64,000 nt of DNA from Isoetes taiwanensis (taxonomy: Eukaryota > Streptophyta > Lycopodiopsida > Isoetales > Isoetaceae): positions 248,001 through 312,000 of the forward strand of contig JAJEKV010000335.1 of NCBI GenBank assembly GCA_021234155.1. Reading direction: 5' to 3'. The position numbers and the translations under genes are program-made. The stretch's first letter is position 1; every line of letters starts with the position of its first letter. This document shows, in pieces, positions 45,290-56,935 of this stretch. The notes beneath the pieces are model-generated. The model saw only the letters and a list, made by a program, of their open reading frames with translations, was not told where the DNA came from and did not search any database.

Positions 45290-48200
45290 AATTCAAAAAA
45301 TTAAGCCTCGGTGTGAGAGAAAAATTCGGGGAGATTTCAAAGGATATGCATGATTATTTTGAGGATCGACAAAACATGCCAATGCTTTAGATAAAAAGGC
45401 TGCTATTGTGGAGATGATTTGTAAGAAAGATAAAACCAAATGTACCTTTACAAGTAAAGCGTTGCGGACAAAAAGAGACAAAGGTTATGCAAAAAGTGAT
45501 TGCTAATGTGAAGGAAACTATGCGGTTGCACAAGCGAACGAGAAAGATTGACATTACGGCGACAAAAGGTCAACTTTACAAATGGTTACATCCCGAGGAG
45601 AATAAACTTAATCATTACTGCGGTAGCGGGCTGCTTGAAGTGCCTAGAAAATCTATTTGTGCAGCCTATAGAAGAAGAGTAATGGCGAGAAAAGGGAATC
45701 AGGTCCACTGGTCTATGTTTTGAGGAAGAAAAAGTCGATTACATCGGTGATGAAGTGAAAAAGGTTGTCTGCGGTTTTACGGACTGAAAACACAAGAGTT
45801 TCTCCATACAAAAACATGTGAGGAAGTTTAAAGACAGAAAATGGCAATAAAGTTGACCATCAATCCATTTTGCTTGAGGTCTCGGTATTTATATACGGAA
45901 TGTTTACAGTCAATTTGTTAATTTGTAGTGTTTGATAAAACTTTTCATGTTGAAGTTGAACAATTTATGCTTCACATGTTTTATGTATGAATTTGCTATC
46001 TGCATTGTTTAGGTCCCTATTGCTTTATAAATTTGCATTACGCAATGTCTCGGTATCTTTGATTAATTACTTATTATGATTGATTTGCTTCATTGTTTGA
46101 TTACTTTCATGATTTTGCTTTATGCATTACAAAATGAATTTTACATGTTGTCTGCGGCTCGGTTCTATATGGCTTTCAAGCAACAATATCCACATATCAA
46201 CATTGCACAACAAACATTTGAGAATTTGAAGCCTTCATTTGTTAGAAGACTTCATGAGAGGAAACTTCTTTCTTTGTCGATTATCACATCCATTTGGAAT
46301 TTGTTCTTCAAACCTTTGAGCGAGAATAAACAGACCCTAGAGGTGTTCATGAAAATTGTTCTGCAATTGCGTGTGTGTGTGGAGAAGGAGATGAATGCAA
46401 AGCTAAATTGATGACTTACAAGTCTACTAGTGAGTTGTGGAGGGAACTTGTATGTGAAAAGCAAGATCCCTTAGAAGAATGGCACAAGCATTCTGTCGAT
46501 GGTTGCTTGTAAATCTTGTGGTTTGAAAAGGTACATTTAACATTCATGTATATCTATTTTGGAAATGAGCTAACGTTGTAGCTTTTGGTTGCCAATCTGT
46601 CCAAAGGAAAAAGACAATGAAAGACATTTACTGTTGAGTGGAAACAGTTTGAGAAGGTATATTAATTTGTTTTAGTGTTATTTACTTTTTACGAAACTTG
46701 TTTAGGACCTAACATCACCAAATTATCTGGCTGTATTGCAGCAAGAGCACAGTAATTTGAAGGAGAGTTCAATTCGTAAGAGGGAGGAAAAAAAACCAAC
46801 TAAAGTCACAAGATTAGCATACAAGTCTGCTCGATTACAAGAGTTTATTAGGTATGCCAACAAGACACTTGTGCAATTTGTTCCACATAATTACGGCACA
46901 TTGGCGAGGCAAAGCAATTTAAGCAATGCTTAGCCAACTTTCAAAGAATACTATTGTATCGATAATTGATTTTCTTTGAGAACTATAGCCTCAAAATTCA
47001 GAAGGAAGTACAATCATGCCATTGGCATACCGACCAAATTACTATTCTTGTTCACATTACCTATAGACATCCCTGAGAAAAGGAAGAGGAAGAATTTAGG
47101 AACACGGTCGCATCTTGTTCGGATCGAGAAACAAGTTCAGTCTGGTCGAAGAATAATTAAGGAGACACATTTTTACATTTCTGATTGCAAGGAGCATTCA
47201 AGCGAGTTTGTCAACCCTTTGCTTGAAAGTCCATGCGATTGGCTGAAACAAATGAATATAAGTCTGACAACCATGTTTTTGGAGTGATGGTTGCACATCT
47301 CAATTCAAAGGTGCGGACCCTTACGGTACATAGGTAGAAATTTTGTGAACAATCCTACTCACGGAATATTTATGGTGTTTTTGCAAGTTCTCATGGTAAA
47401 GGAGAACATGATGGGCTGGAAGGCTGTTTTGAAATTAATTCTAGCAAAGGAGCAAGCTGAAGTATGATTCTGGAAGGCTGCAATGTGCTAAGGATGCGGT
47501 GGAATTCCTAAAATGGTACATTGAAAACCATCCTTGTGCCAATGAAAAAAGAGGTATTTTTTACGGTAGGCTGGCCTAGTGTTTGCTTTGATGGAATTGC
47601 TTTGATGCTTTGCTTTTTGCTTTTGCTTTGACTAAATTTGATTTGAATTGGCATTGCATATGCTTTACGCATTCATTAAATTTGCTCTGCATTTGCTTTA
47701 CGCATTTATCTTGGCTTTCATTCAATTCCAGGTGGTTGTCTCATTACTTTTGATTTCTGCTTTGATTATGTTTGCTCTGATGGTATTGCTTTGATGCTTT
47801 TGCTTTTTGCTTTTGCTTTTTGCTTTTGCTTTGATTAATGCTTTGACTAACTTTGCTTTGAATTGGCTTTGCAGTTGCTTTTGCATTCATTAAATTTGCT
47901 CTGCATTTGCTTTCTGCATTTATCTTGGCTTTCATTCAATTCCAGGTGGTTGTCTCATTACTTTTGATTTCTGCTTTGATTATCTTTGCTCTGATGGAAT
48001 TGCTTTGATGCTTTTGCTTTTTGCTTTTGCTTTTTTGCTTTTGCTTTGATTAATGCTTTGACTAACTTTGCTTTGAATTGGCTTTGCATTTGCTTTACTG
48101 CATTCATTAAATTTGCTCTGCATTTGCTTTTCTGCATTTATGTTGGCTTTCATTCAATTCGGTGGATGTCTCATTACTTTTGATTTTGCTTTGATTATCT

Positions 48201-48865
48201 TTGCTAACAATTTGCTCTTGCATTTGCTTTTCTGAATTTGCTTTGCTTTGCTTTTGCATTAACTTGCTTTGAGATCAATGCTTTCCGGTACTTTTGGAAT
48301 ATTGAAGCTAAGGACATAGATAAGTCGAAAAGAAGGAATGGAAAACTTTGAATGGGAGCTCAAAGTTACATAGCATTAGGGCACTTGATAGGAAGGATCA
48401 ACAAAAGTGAGTACCCGGATGCCTTGCTTGTTTTTGCCAAGCATGTTTTCATGGAGATTGGGATAATTGCATTAACAAAGAGAAGGATAGGAGGCTGGAA
48501 AGAAGGTGTATTAAAACCAAAAAAGTACAACCCGGTGAATCACGAGAAGACAAATTATCAATGAGGAGGAGGAAGAAGAAGATGATGATGATGAGGGGTG
48601 AGCTTGATTACCTCGGTGACATCTTAGAAGTTGGGGATAACTTTCTTTGTACTGCGGGGAAGAAAATAATGATGAGGGGTGTCGACTTTTACTTCTTTGC
48701 GATTGTCTTGAGACAAAGCAAACATTCTTTGGATTCTTATGTTGATGAGTGGGGGAATGTATACAATGTTGGAGAGGTTATAGTATCAGGCCACTACTAT
48801 CAGCAATTAGACACTCTAACTTTTCAATTCTTTGGTGGACAAGCCCGGTGGCTTCAATTCTGACC
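45290..48865 (+). pseudogene. DDE-transposase-like gene remnant (E2)
   Basis: A decayed second member of the E1 family. At 46160-46260 AFKQQYPHINIAQQTFENLK and PSFVRRLHER correspond to the E1 segment around FEKLKPWFVVKL. At 47150-47220 RRIIKETHFYISDCKEH corresponds to E1 IIKETHYYVSDDREH. At 47280-47310 WSDGCTSQFKG and at 47370-47420 FASSHGKGEHDGLEG give the two family motifs in different frames. At 48352-48863 the C-terminal part includes VLKPKKYNPVNHEK and DYLGDILEVGDNFLC, LDSYVDEWGNVYNVGE. A 215-bp tandem repeat (47550-48240) splits the coding sequence, either as an intron or as an insertion. An N-terminal part from 45290 is likely but is only weakly supported. Confidence 0.6.
47550..48240. 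repeat. TTTGCTTT-rich tandem repeat, period about 215 bp
   Basis: The phrase GGTGGTTGTCTCATTACTTT occurs at 47731, 47945 and (with one change) 48161, giving periods of 214 and 216. Each unit is composed of TTTGCTTT-like words (CTTTTGCTTTTTGCTTTTGC, TTTGCTCTGCATTTGC). It sits within the E2 remnant. Confidence 0.85.
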
Positions 48866-49069
48866 ACTTGGTAAGGCATGTTAAGTTTGACATGAATGAT
48901 ATTGGTGGCAACATGTACATGTTAGGAGAAGAGACACCGAGGAAAATCATGTCATCTTTACTGTTCGGGGAATGAGTTCAATGCTCTCGATTTGGGTTTT
49001 GAGTTCACAAGTGCATAGTACAAAACATTGACATTCATATTGATATTGTTACAACGGTTTACAATAGAG

Positions 49070-49232
49070 TGCACAATGATGTGCATTCAAAATCGGCAAC
49101 CGGGGAAAAAAAAATTTATGTATGCGGTATATTCACATCTAACATTACATTGCACAATGATGTGCATTCAAAATGTGGCAACCGGGAAGAAAATTTTATG
49201 GTTGCCAATTTGTATTTTCACATCTTACACTT
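49070..49232. repeat. 81-bp tandem duplication
   Basis: GCACAATGATGTGCATTCAA occurs at 49071 and 49152, each followed by AAAT-GGCAACCGGG-AAAAATTTATG-type sequence. Each unit includes the inverted repeat TGCACA-ATGA-TGTGCA. Confidence 0.8.
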
Positions 49233-49299
49233 TTCTTGACATTCCTTAACATCCATTGCCTCACAAGCTGTCTTCCGGGAACGCAAGAAGCGAGAACTC

Positions 49300-50860
49300 G
49301 AGTTAAGGTAAGAAGATATGGCAAGCCAAGCAAATCAAAGCAAATCAAGCAAAAAATAAATTGCTTACGGAAGTTCCATCATGGCAGCTGCACATTTTCA
49401 CGAGGAATAGCCCATCTTGGATTCTCACGCACATGCTTGGAACACAAATCCAAAATATCAAAGTCTTCTTGTTTGACAATTTACGGGGCAAGATGTTCTT
49501 TCACAAATTTTGTAGGCTCGGGACTTTCAGCCCAACCAAACAATACATCCTTCATCTTTTCAAACCATTACATTGCCCTCATCAAAGCTGAAATGAGCTA
49601 ACTATTAAAGAATGGTACCTTTGGTGAAAAAAAAAGATTTATCTGAGAGAATCATCCACCAACAAGACATTCTTCATTTCAGGATATGCTTCAATGACAT
49701 AAGAAAGTGGCTTCAAATAGGCCGGCTTATGCGGATTGGTTTGGGGTGTGGATAAGGCAATTTCAAACATTGTGCTCCTTCCCAAATGAACTTGAACTTA
49801 ATAAGATAATCTGCGGGCAACATCTGCTGCGGGCACTCAATGATGTTGTAGCGGTTCATCTTTGGACCAAATAGCAATTTCAAAATGTTCTAGGGCCCAG
49901 TCCATGAAATTATGCAAACACAGTGCGCAAACCCGGCACTTTGTTGGTTGTGTGCAGTTTCTTGATTTGCGGTATTGGTGTTTGTGTTTGTCATGCTTAT
50001 GCCAACTCTTCATAAGCACACCATTCAAATCAAGGACCAACAGTTTGTCTTTGTGCCTCCCTACAAACAAGAGATACATTTTAAAAACACTTTAGACACA
50101 AACTAAGATATGACATTGTCAACTATGAAAAGATTCTGATTCACATATTCAATGAAAACATTTTATTTTAATGAAAAGTTTCTGATTCTAATATTTAGAA
50201 AAGATTTTATTTTAACAGAAATCTTACAAATTGAAAATATGACAATGTCAAATCTGAGTGGTTCTACGGGTTCAAAGTTTAGCCCTTCCCATTATAGGCA
50301 TCTAATATTCTTTCTATTGGAGTCGTTTGTCACCTTTTGTAACTTGCACCTTTCAACCAACTACTTTGGGAATAGGTTTGATTGCTTTCTTCTTTTTTTT
50401 TGGCTTTGCCCATACGCTTCCTGGAATTCTTTGTATTCTTTGTTGCATCCTCTTGAACTTCTCTTCCATCCTCGATCAGCTTCTTTGTCTTGCTCATCCC
50501 TTCTTTGGTAATTACATTTGTGGCATCGCAATTGTGACCACCAATTTGTCCGACTCCTGCTGATCCACAATCGTGGGTTATGCATTCCACGACATTCGAT
50601 GTGAATATCGAGTTGGAGTTCTGGGATCGGGAAGAATAGTCTGGCTTTGAGGTTCAAGGCTAGTTTCCTTGATATTGATTGTAGCTCTTCTCAACTTTGC
50701 TCTTAATTCCCAAAAAGCTCCTTCCCTCGAAGAACTTGGAATATTTTCTAAAATACCTTCATATGCGGTCGGAATCACCGGCATCTTCATCTTCATCGAC
50801 AAATTCACCAAATTCATCTAAATCCACATAGTCATCATGTTTCCTTTTTTTGGTAACTTT
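49300..50860 (-). pseudogene. FCP1/NIF-like phosphatase homologue, degenerate
   Basis: The minus-strand frame at 50079-49837 has GRHKDKLLVLDLNGVLMKSW and CLHNFMDWALEHFEIAIWS, matching the FCP1 homology domain (motif DxDxT/V, here DLNGV, followed by FLDxxLExFxxxIWS). Further down, in other frames, there are KFKFIWEGAQC (about 49790) and EAYPEMKNVLLVDDS (about 49690-49650), the second conserved block with the DD pair. Upstream (50590-50330) is a Lys-rich linker, and before it an acidic segment DYVDLDEFGEFVDEDEDAG (about 50830). In plants, proteins of this type are nuclear or cytosolic HAD-family phosphatases. Stops and shifts after the first block indicate a pseudogene. Confidence 0.7.
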
Positions 50861-52165
50861 TCACGCAAATAACATGACCAAAACTTTTCAACAAAAGCAA
50901 TTTTCACAAATAAAGCAAAGCAAATAAATAATACTTACTTTCTTAGATGATTCTTACATTTTTCTTTGTTCTTCTTTTTCTTCTCCTTCATTTGCATTGG
51001 TCTCTAAGCCAAGTTCTTCAAAAGAATTTCATTGGGACATCCATAGAACAATCCGGGCATTTTTATTCTCTACAAAGCGGTGCAAATTAAATGATAAGCA
51101 TGTTGGCATGGTGGTAGCCTTGCACTAATCTTGTAGTCATCTTGGAAAGCTAATCCACATACGAGAACATGGTATTTCATAACACAATGGCAACTTTGCT
51201 TTGCAATAACAGGCCCGAATCGGGGAGGCATTTACACTACTCAAGTTATAGCAATTAGCCTGTAATTCTTCCATTTGAGCGGGTCCCTTTCTAGCACTCC
51301 ATGTAATGCTTCCAATTCATTCTTCTTCTCAACTTGATGATCATCCACCTTTTCAATAAGGCTCTCTAATTTCACTGCAATAGAATTTCTCACGCATCAA
51401 GTCTGCATCAAGTCCTCAATTCTTTTCTTATCGAGAATCAGACTTTTCTACTTTGGATTCCAAAAATTGATCTCGACTGCAACTTTGCTTATGTCTTTCT
51501 GCTTGCCCGATCACGGCAATATCTCTCTCATTCACATATACATTTTAGGGTGATCTTGCTTGCAATGTCTGCCGGATCTTTCTTGCACAATTCAAATTCA
51601 CCCTCCAACCTATTCACTTCTTCATCAAGACCCTAACATTAAACATTAAGCTACCTCTGTTTAGCAAAGGAGCGGCACTTGCACGAGAGTAAACACATGC
51701 ATTACTTGGCTTCAATGGTGTGGGATTTGGTGTGGTTCTTCTTTGCTGCTGGAAATTTTGTTTCGGCCGAGGGAATGTTTTGGTTCGAGCTTAACTAGCT
51801 TCCTTGGGTACTGTCAACTTGTTCTTTAAATGAAACCGGTTTATCTTGTGTTGTTCCGTCGGGGTTAAGAGCTGCTTTCGACTACAATTCTCCCAAGTAA
51901 ATGCAAAGGCAAATTTCTTCTGAGCTCATTGTTAGCGGACCATGAGGATAAAGCTACGAGATAAGAAAATCTAGCAGTTCTTTTAAATGAGGCTTCACAT
52001 AAAATTTCTTAATTTTCGTCGGTGAAGCCATGATTCGAGCCCGATTCCCAATCCTCGTCGGTAATTTGATCCTCCAACCATTTAATCCATTTCTGCGGTA
52101 CCATTCCTTCGTCAGAAAGCTTCATCGCCATCGCCAGAGGTAGTTATGGCGCCAAAATTCTGATT
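50861..52165 (-). pseudogene. Cys/His-rich gene remnant, unrecognised
   Basis: The minus strand from about 52155 reads MKLSDEGMVPQKWIKWLEDQ then ITDEDWESGSNHGF. After several breaks, near 51230-51060, it reads CHCVMKYHVLVCGLAFQDD, RLPPCQHAYHLICTAL and LFYGCPNEILL. The spacing of Cys and His suggests a RING or PHD-like zinc-binding fold, but I cannot name it. It runs in the same direction as the FCP1-like gene and may be the 5' part of one composite locus. Its 5' end abuts the start of element I at about 52200-52240. Confidence 0.45.
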
Positions 52166-52239
52166 CCGGAGCTAACCGAAATGTGAACCGAAAAAGTTTG
52201 CTTTTGCTTTGCTTTTTGCTTTGCTTTTTCGCGTTTTTT

Positions 52240-52305
52240 TGTACCCGACTAGTGATTTTATACCCTTCACTGGACCCTGAGGCGCACGCCGTGAGTAGTC
52301 GACCC
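52240..52305 (+). promoter_or_regulatory. Hairpin module, distal copy (element I)
   Basis: Outer arms CGACTAGTGA and GTGAGTAGTCG enclose GGACCCTGAGGCGCACGCC. It corresponds in position and in the right half (CCTGGGCGCATCGTG in B) to the module at 60537. Confidence 0.6.
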
Positions 52306-52429
52306 CTGATCTACTCCAAAATGAGCCCAAATCGAGCAAACAATGTTTGGCCTCTATTCCTCGAGCAGAGTAGAGCAAGAAAATGCCCTCAATTCATCAG
52401 TTTGGCAACATCTAGAACCTAAACAGGCA

Positions 52430-52503
52430 GTACTCATGTCGTGCACCAGGAGCACGACTCAAAATTTCACTCGGGCCTGAGGTGCACGTCGTGAGTAGTC
52501 ACC
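52430..52503 (+). promoter_or_regulatory. Hairpin module, proximal copy (element I)
   Basis: Arms GTACTCATGTCGTGCACC and GGTGCACGTCGTGAGTAGT can pair over about 18 bp with few mismatches. The loop contains CTCAAAATTTCACTCGGG. It lies about 180 bp upstream of the TATA box of the second gene, as in B. Confidence 0.75.
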
Positions 52504-52680
52504 CTTTGAACATTCATAACTTGACCTAGACAACTCCAAATCACTTGAAATATATTGCAATAGGGTTATTAGACAAATATTTCCATGTTTAGTTTTTTGA
52601 ATTAACCAAAAAATAAAGAACCCTACCCCAAAATAGCAACAGTCCCAAAACCCTAGGAAAATTTCAATTATAGATTTGTC

Positions 52681-52688
52681 TATAAATA
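52681..52688 (+). promoter_or_regulatory. TATA box of the second extra gene (element I)
   Basis: TATAAATA within TTGTCTATAAATACAAGGG, 102 bp before the ATG at 52783. Element B has TTGTCTATAAATAGGCCC at the same place. Confidence 0.8.
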
Positions 52689-52782
52689 CAAGGGTAACCC
52701 TCATTAGCAACATAATCCAAGCCAGATCTTCTAGCTTCCTAAAAAACACACATCTATTTGCGTTTCCAACTTCATTAGAATC

Positions 52783-54225
52783 ATGGCTATTGCATCCCTT
52801 CATTCAATAGTTACCAGCGCCACCGATGTGAGGGTAGATGTCAACTCACGTCTTATGGGTTTTCAACCGCGGTTCCACCCTACTCAACCCAATAGCAACA
52901 CATACTAGCCACAAGAATTCCCAAACAAAAGGTAGGCCCCTCTGGGGGTTGCCTCCCGGGCATAGGATTCTTTGTACCAAAAGCATCCCTCGAGGAGAGT
53001 CCTAAGTATTGTCCCCAAACATAGCTAAGTATGGACAATAAAGCGTCTTCATAATGGGATTACATGACTATGACCTATGAGCAGGAGAAGATGCTTTCTA
53101 CCTTTGCCTTATACGTTCTTGTTCTAAAGCCCAAACACAATTAGAGGAGCTGGTCCACCATTGACTATAGAAACCCCTTAGCTCCACCGGAGGTGATCTA
53201 CAAAGAAGGCTGGATGAGGAAGAAGAAGAAGAAGAAGGTGGAAAGGCCGAAGACATCGAAGGATATTACGGGTGAATTACTGGAAGAACAGCATGGCGGA
53301 ACAAGAAATCCACCGGTTTGATGCAGTTTACAAGCGATATGGGGCGCTCTACACTAGGGTTAAGCATCCTGCGTAACCCCGCCATTATGGGAGGTGAAAA
53401 TACTTCTCCTCCCGCGATATCAAATCTTGCGAGAATGTGAGGCAGGGGATGCAGTGGGCGAACTTCCATCTCCTATGGCAACAAAGGCCTACGATGACTT
53501 CATCATTGGGGAGACACAAGATTTCCAATTGATGTCGCAAATTGGTGTCCGGAACACACCTACCCAGAACCTTGGGGCCTCGATGAAATTAGGCACACAT
53601 GATGACCCAACAGAGCTACCATGGGAAGAAAAGGTTCATAGTAATCAGGGGCGAATGGGCATGGGGGAAGACAACAGGCATACTTTAACCAAGTTCCTCC
53701 TCCTGGCACCCCAACCCGGTACAAGGCGGGAGCCATCAGCTTATAATTTGAAGTCAACTTGTAAACTATAGGGACACAGATCACAATCCTAATAGATGAG
53801 TATATGGCCGGACATAGGTCAAATAGGAGAGGCGAGAGAGCCAACAAGGAGGACAAGATGAGGCTCTGGATACCACTGTCCTCCTCATGATGGCTTGTGA
53901 TCATCCATCGGCGGATTTAGTCGGGGAAGCGCGTATTCATGCTAGTCGCGCACTTCGGGCTTTTTGGTAGCATGCAAGACTTCCATTATTAAACTGATGT
54001 CATCTTGGTCGAGGAAATTGATAGCATTAGTATCTTTGACTTTGCCATCCGTCTACGTGATCTGGCGAGGCTAGCGATCCTGCCTATACTTGAAAAGGAA
54101 ATTCGAGAAGAACTTCGTACTTGACTATACAAGGAGGAAGGGCTACCAACATTAGGAACTTGGAGCGTCTGGGTAATCTGGCCAAGTAAAAAATTCTTAG
54201 GGATGCGAGTATCGGTGATTATATC
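52783..54225 (+). pseudogene. Element I: second extra gene, unknown protein of about 480 aa
   Basis: Third copy of the unrecognised gene. The ATG at 52783 opens MAIASLHSIVTSATDVRVDV. Conserved blocks in changing frames: GFFVPKASLEESPK (B: GYFVGRVPSKATLGD) at about 52970; WDYMTMTYEQEKMLSTFALY near 53055-53115 (B: DYMVLTANRNKYFSYTAALA); a Lys-rich linker at 53215-53245; KAYDDFIIGETQDFQLMSQI at about 53480-53540; LVEEIDSISIFDFAIRL at about 54010-54060 (A: LDIFDFAIPY); and NIRNLERLGNL then KILRDAS near the end. The length equals that of B. It is the most diverged of the three copies, so the blocks listed survive across real evolutionary distance. No H3-like gene is visible upstream; the element is cut at about 52235. 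Confidence 0.65.
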
Positions 54226-55170
54226 AATCCTACTACAAATTTTTGTATTGTAATAATATATCGGATATTAATAAAATATAAAGCTCCTTTATCTTGCATT
54301 GTAAATCTGAATTTGATATATTTTCTCTAACAATTATATCATTAAACAACAAATGTAAATACAAAAGACACTCATAGTAAGTTATAATTCAATGTATGCG
54401 ACTAGAACAGCTGGACCCATTTGAACAATACCATCAATGCATGGAGGAAGAAAAACCTTCCCGACAATTTCAGCATGCGCAACCTCTGTGAGTATGAGAT
54501 ACCAACTTCCGGGAAGAGAATTATCTCAAATAAAGTCGGACATCTGAGGAAATAATAGCATTCTTTGTGACGAGCATCAAATAACTTAGGAACGAACATC
54601 CGGTTTGCCTCGGGCACCACTCGACACCAAGGACAAGGGAAAGAAGAATTGAGAGAAGGAGATCCCCTACATACACTCATGGATAGCAACTCGACTCGGT
54701 CGAATCGAAGAAGGAAGTGGAAGTTGACATGACCGCCAAGGAGGTCGAGAATAGAAGCGAACTAGGGGGAAGGTTCGACTATCAAAGAAGGTGGAATGGC
54801 CCTAAAACAATAATGTGTGGAAGCTTCGGGCTTGAGCAACTTTTGAACAACAATCAGGTGGAGGATGAAAAACGAGGCATGGCTCGATGAAATGAAAAGT
54901 ATGGCAATACCTATGGTATGGGGATAAGGATAAAGCGGAAGTAACCCACTGCAAACCTCGAAATTTGCCGAATATGGTGGAAAAAGGATATGCAAAGCAC
55001 ACGAGTTAGCGAGGGGACAACTTCTGATTCAAAAAAGTTTGCAAGGCATTCAAAGCGCCACTATGTGCCTAAGAAGCACAAATGTCACATGATGCGGTGT
55101 TTTGCTCAAAACCACAAAGATTAACACACCGACAAAGATCTTACCTTATGAAGACCCACGAGCAAAAAAA
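54226..55170 (+). pseudogene. Element I: spacer and gag remnant
   Basis: An AT-rich spacer (54226-54400) follows the second gene, as in A and B. From about 54400 to 55170 the sequence aligns with B 62700-63300: for example GATAAGGATAAAGC then ATGGTGGAAAAAGGATATGC, and AAATGTCACATGATGC (B: GACAAGGATAAAGGGC, GGTGGAAAGGATATGC, AAATGCCACATGATGC). Frames are broken. The similarity ends near 55190, where GC-rich hairpin repeats begin, so pol is missing. Confidence 0.6.
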
Positions 55171-55204
55171 AAATCAAAAGAAATGAGTCAAAATAACAAT
55201 AGAA

Positions 55205-55540
55205 TGAAAAGATGCGAAGCGGGTTCCGCCATATTGGGCGTCGTTTATGCGGCGTCTATGGCTCGGCGTCGTTAAGCGGCGTTAAAGCGGCGATGGCTTG
55301 ACACCCGGGCATGCCACACCGGCCGGGGCATCGGATGCCCTCTCCGGGATACCCGCGTCGGTCTTTAAGCGTGATGTCGTTAAGCGGCGTTGGCGGCGAT
55401 GGCTTGGCACGGGCATACCCGCGTCACGGCTTCAGGAGTCGGGATGCCCCTCGGATGCCTCGGGATGATCATGGCGTCGTTTAATGGCGTCAAATGATCA
55501 TAACCGTTTAACGGCGTCTGCGTGCTTGTTTAACATAAAG
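55205..55540. repeat. GC-rich hairpin repeats (CGTCGTTTAACGGCG-like)
   Basis: Variants of the near-palindrome GGCGTCGTTTAACGGCGT recur (about 55236, 55266, 55376, 55488, 55515), interleaved with GCGGCGATGGCTTG, GGGCATACCCGCGTC and CGGGATGCC phrases. Composition differs sharply from the AT-rich flanks. More copies appear at 56105-56240. No coding sequence. Confidence 0.7.
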
Positions 55541-56379
55541 AGAAACGACATAAAATACAAATAACATAAATAGAAAAAAAAACTTATCGTTTCCATTCAT
55601 AAAAGCATGCTGGCGACAACACAAATAGATAAAAAAGTTATTGTTTCCACTCATAAAAAAAGCACACATTGGTTATGTCCATCACGAGGGGCGTGACAAT
55701 TTGATGCAACCATTTGCATCATTATACGCACTCATCGCGTCGTTTTCTCTTTGTTTGGCTCGGTGAGCCATTCTACTAATTCGTTCCCGAAGCGCCCGGA
55801 TGTTAATACAATCGAAGCTCCCTTTTCACTCATCTTTGCCATGATGGTGAAGGAGGGTTCTCAGGAGGAGGGCTTGAGGGGGTTCTTTGGAAGTGTCTTC
55901 CCTTGGAGGGGAGGAGGGGGGAGGAGGAGGAGGATTCTTGCTGAAGGGAACATATTACTTGAAGGTGGTCTTTAGCTGCTGGGACCATTATAGCAAGATG
56001 GGCAAGAACACTCAAGCGATAAGAATAGCGGCTGACTCTGGATCCCACTTATAGCGTGGATGTAGGGTTAGGAGTTAGGGTTAGTGTTAGGGTTGAGTCT
56101 CAGTGGGACGTCGTTTAACGGCGTCGGCTGTCTTGTCTTACCTTGAGCCTACCAGCTTAGCAACACGCACCATGCCCGGAGCATGGTGGACCGCGCGTCG
56201 GCTTCTGGCGGGCGTCGTTAAAGCGACGTCTTCTGGCGGCGTGTCTTGACCTGTGAGCCTGCCCGGCAACCGCCGACACCATACCCACCATGCGGCATGG
56301 TGGACCCCTCGATGAAGCGGTTGAAGTTTGGCCAACCATTGAATACTTGGTTTAAACATAAATCATGCTAACACTTAAA
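55541..56379. other. Non-coding with hairpin repeats and a telomere-like patch
   Basis: A plus-strand Gly/Arg-rich frame at 55751-55975 is not a recognisable protein. At 56062-56095 there are degenerate TTAGGG/TTAGTG units (TAGGGTTAGGAGTTAGGG). At 56105-56240 GACGTCGTTTAACGGCGTC and GGCGTCGTTAAAGCGACGTC repeat the hairpin type of 55205-55540. GCATGGTGGACC is repeated at 56182 and 56294. Confidence 0.5.
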
Positions 56380-56935
56380 AAGGAAAAACTACAAAAATAC
56401 CCTTGTGTTTTGACAAATTTCCGCGAATACCCTTGAGTTTTATAAATTTTTAATGCCCTTGGTCAATGTATTTAGTATTTTGTATTATTGAAAATTGTTC
56501 AAATGCCCATAAGATGTACCCTAATTACTCAAATGCCTTTAAGATTCTACACAATTCACCAAATATCCTTAAGATGAAAGATGTCTGGTTTTTATCATGA
56601 TAATCGATTAGGACCATCAAATCTAAGAGCCATGATCGAATGTTAGATAGTCTTACTATATGGCTTTTGGAGGCTGATTGGCATTGATTTTGCTTTTGAC
56701 AAATGCCCTTGAAAAATGCAAAATCAATGTATCGAGATATTCATATCTATATGGCGTTGAAGAAGCGATTCAAGCATGTCGGAGGCGAATTAGGTTTTCC
56801 ACGGAAGGGCTTTATGAAATACATAAGATACAAGGGCATTTGATGATATACAAAAATTCTGAGCGGATCGTTGATCAAGGGCATTACAAAAATTTATGAA
56901 AACTTCGGGGTTATGTCGTGAAATTCGTCAAAACA
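56380..56935. mobile_element. Long-TIR MITE, right end interrupted by element B
   Basis: The left arm reads CTACAAAAATACCCTTGTG, TTTTGACAAATTTCCGCG, ATACCCTTGAGTTTTATAA and TTTTTAATGCCCTTG. The right arm (56870-56935) in reverse complement reads TGTTTTGACGAATTTCACGA, CATAACCCCGAAGTTTTCAT and TAATGCCCTTG. The inverted repeats are thus about 65 bp. The right arm stops where the LTR of B starts; the outermost bases are expected after the 3' LTR of B beyond the window. No coding capacity. Long TIRs suggest a Mutator-type relation, unproven. Confidence 0.7.

Noticed and set aside
53394-53904. Overlapping open frames on both strands as separate genes
   Set aside because: The plus-strand frame is part of the second extra gene of element I; the minus-strand frame is its shadow.
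56062-56095. Interstitial telomere
   Set aside because: Only a few degenerate TTAGGG-like units are present, too short and irregular to call.
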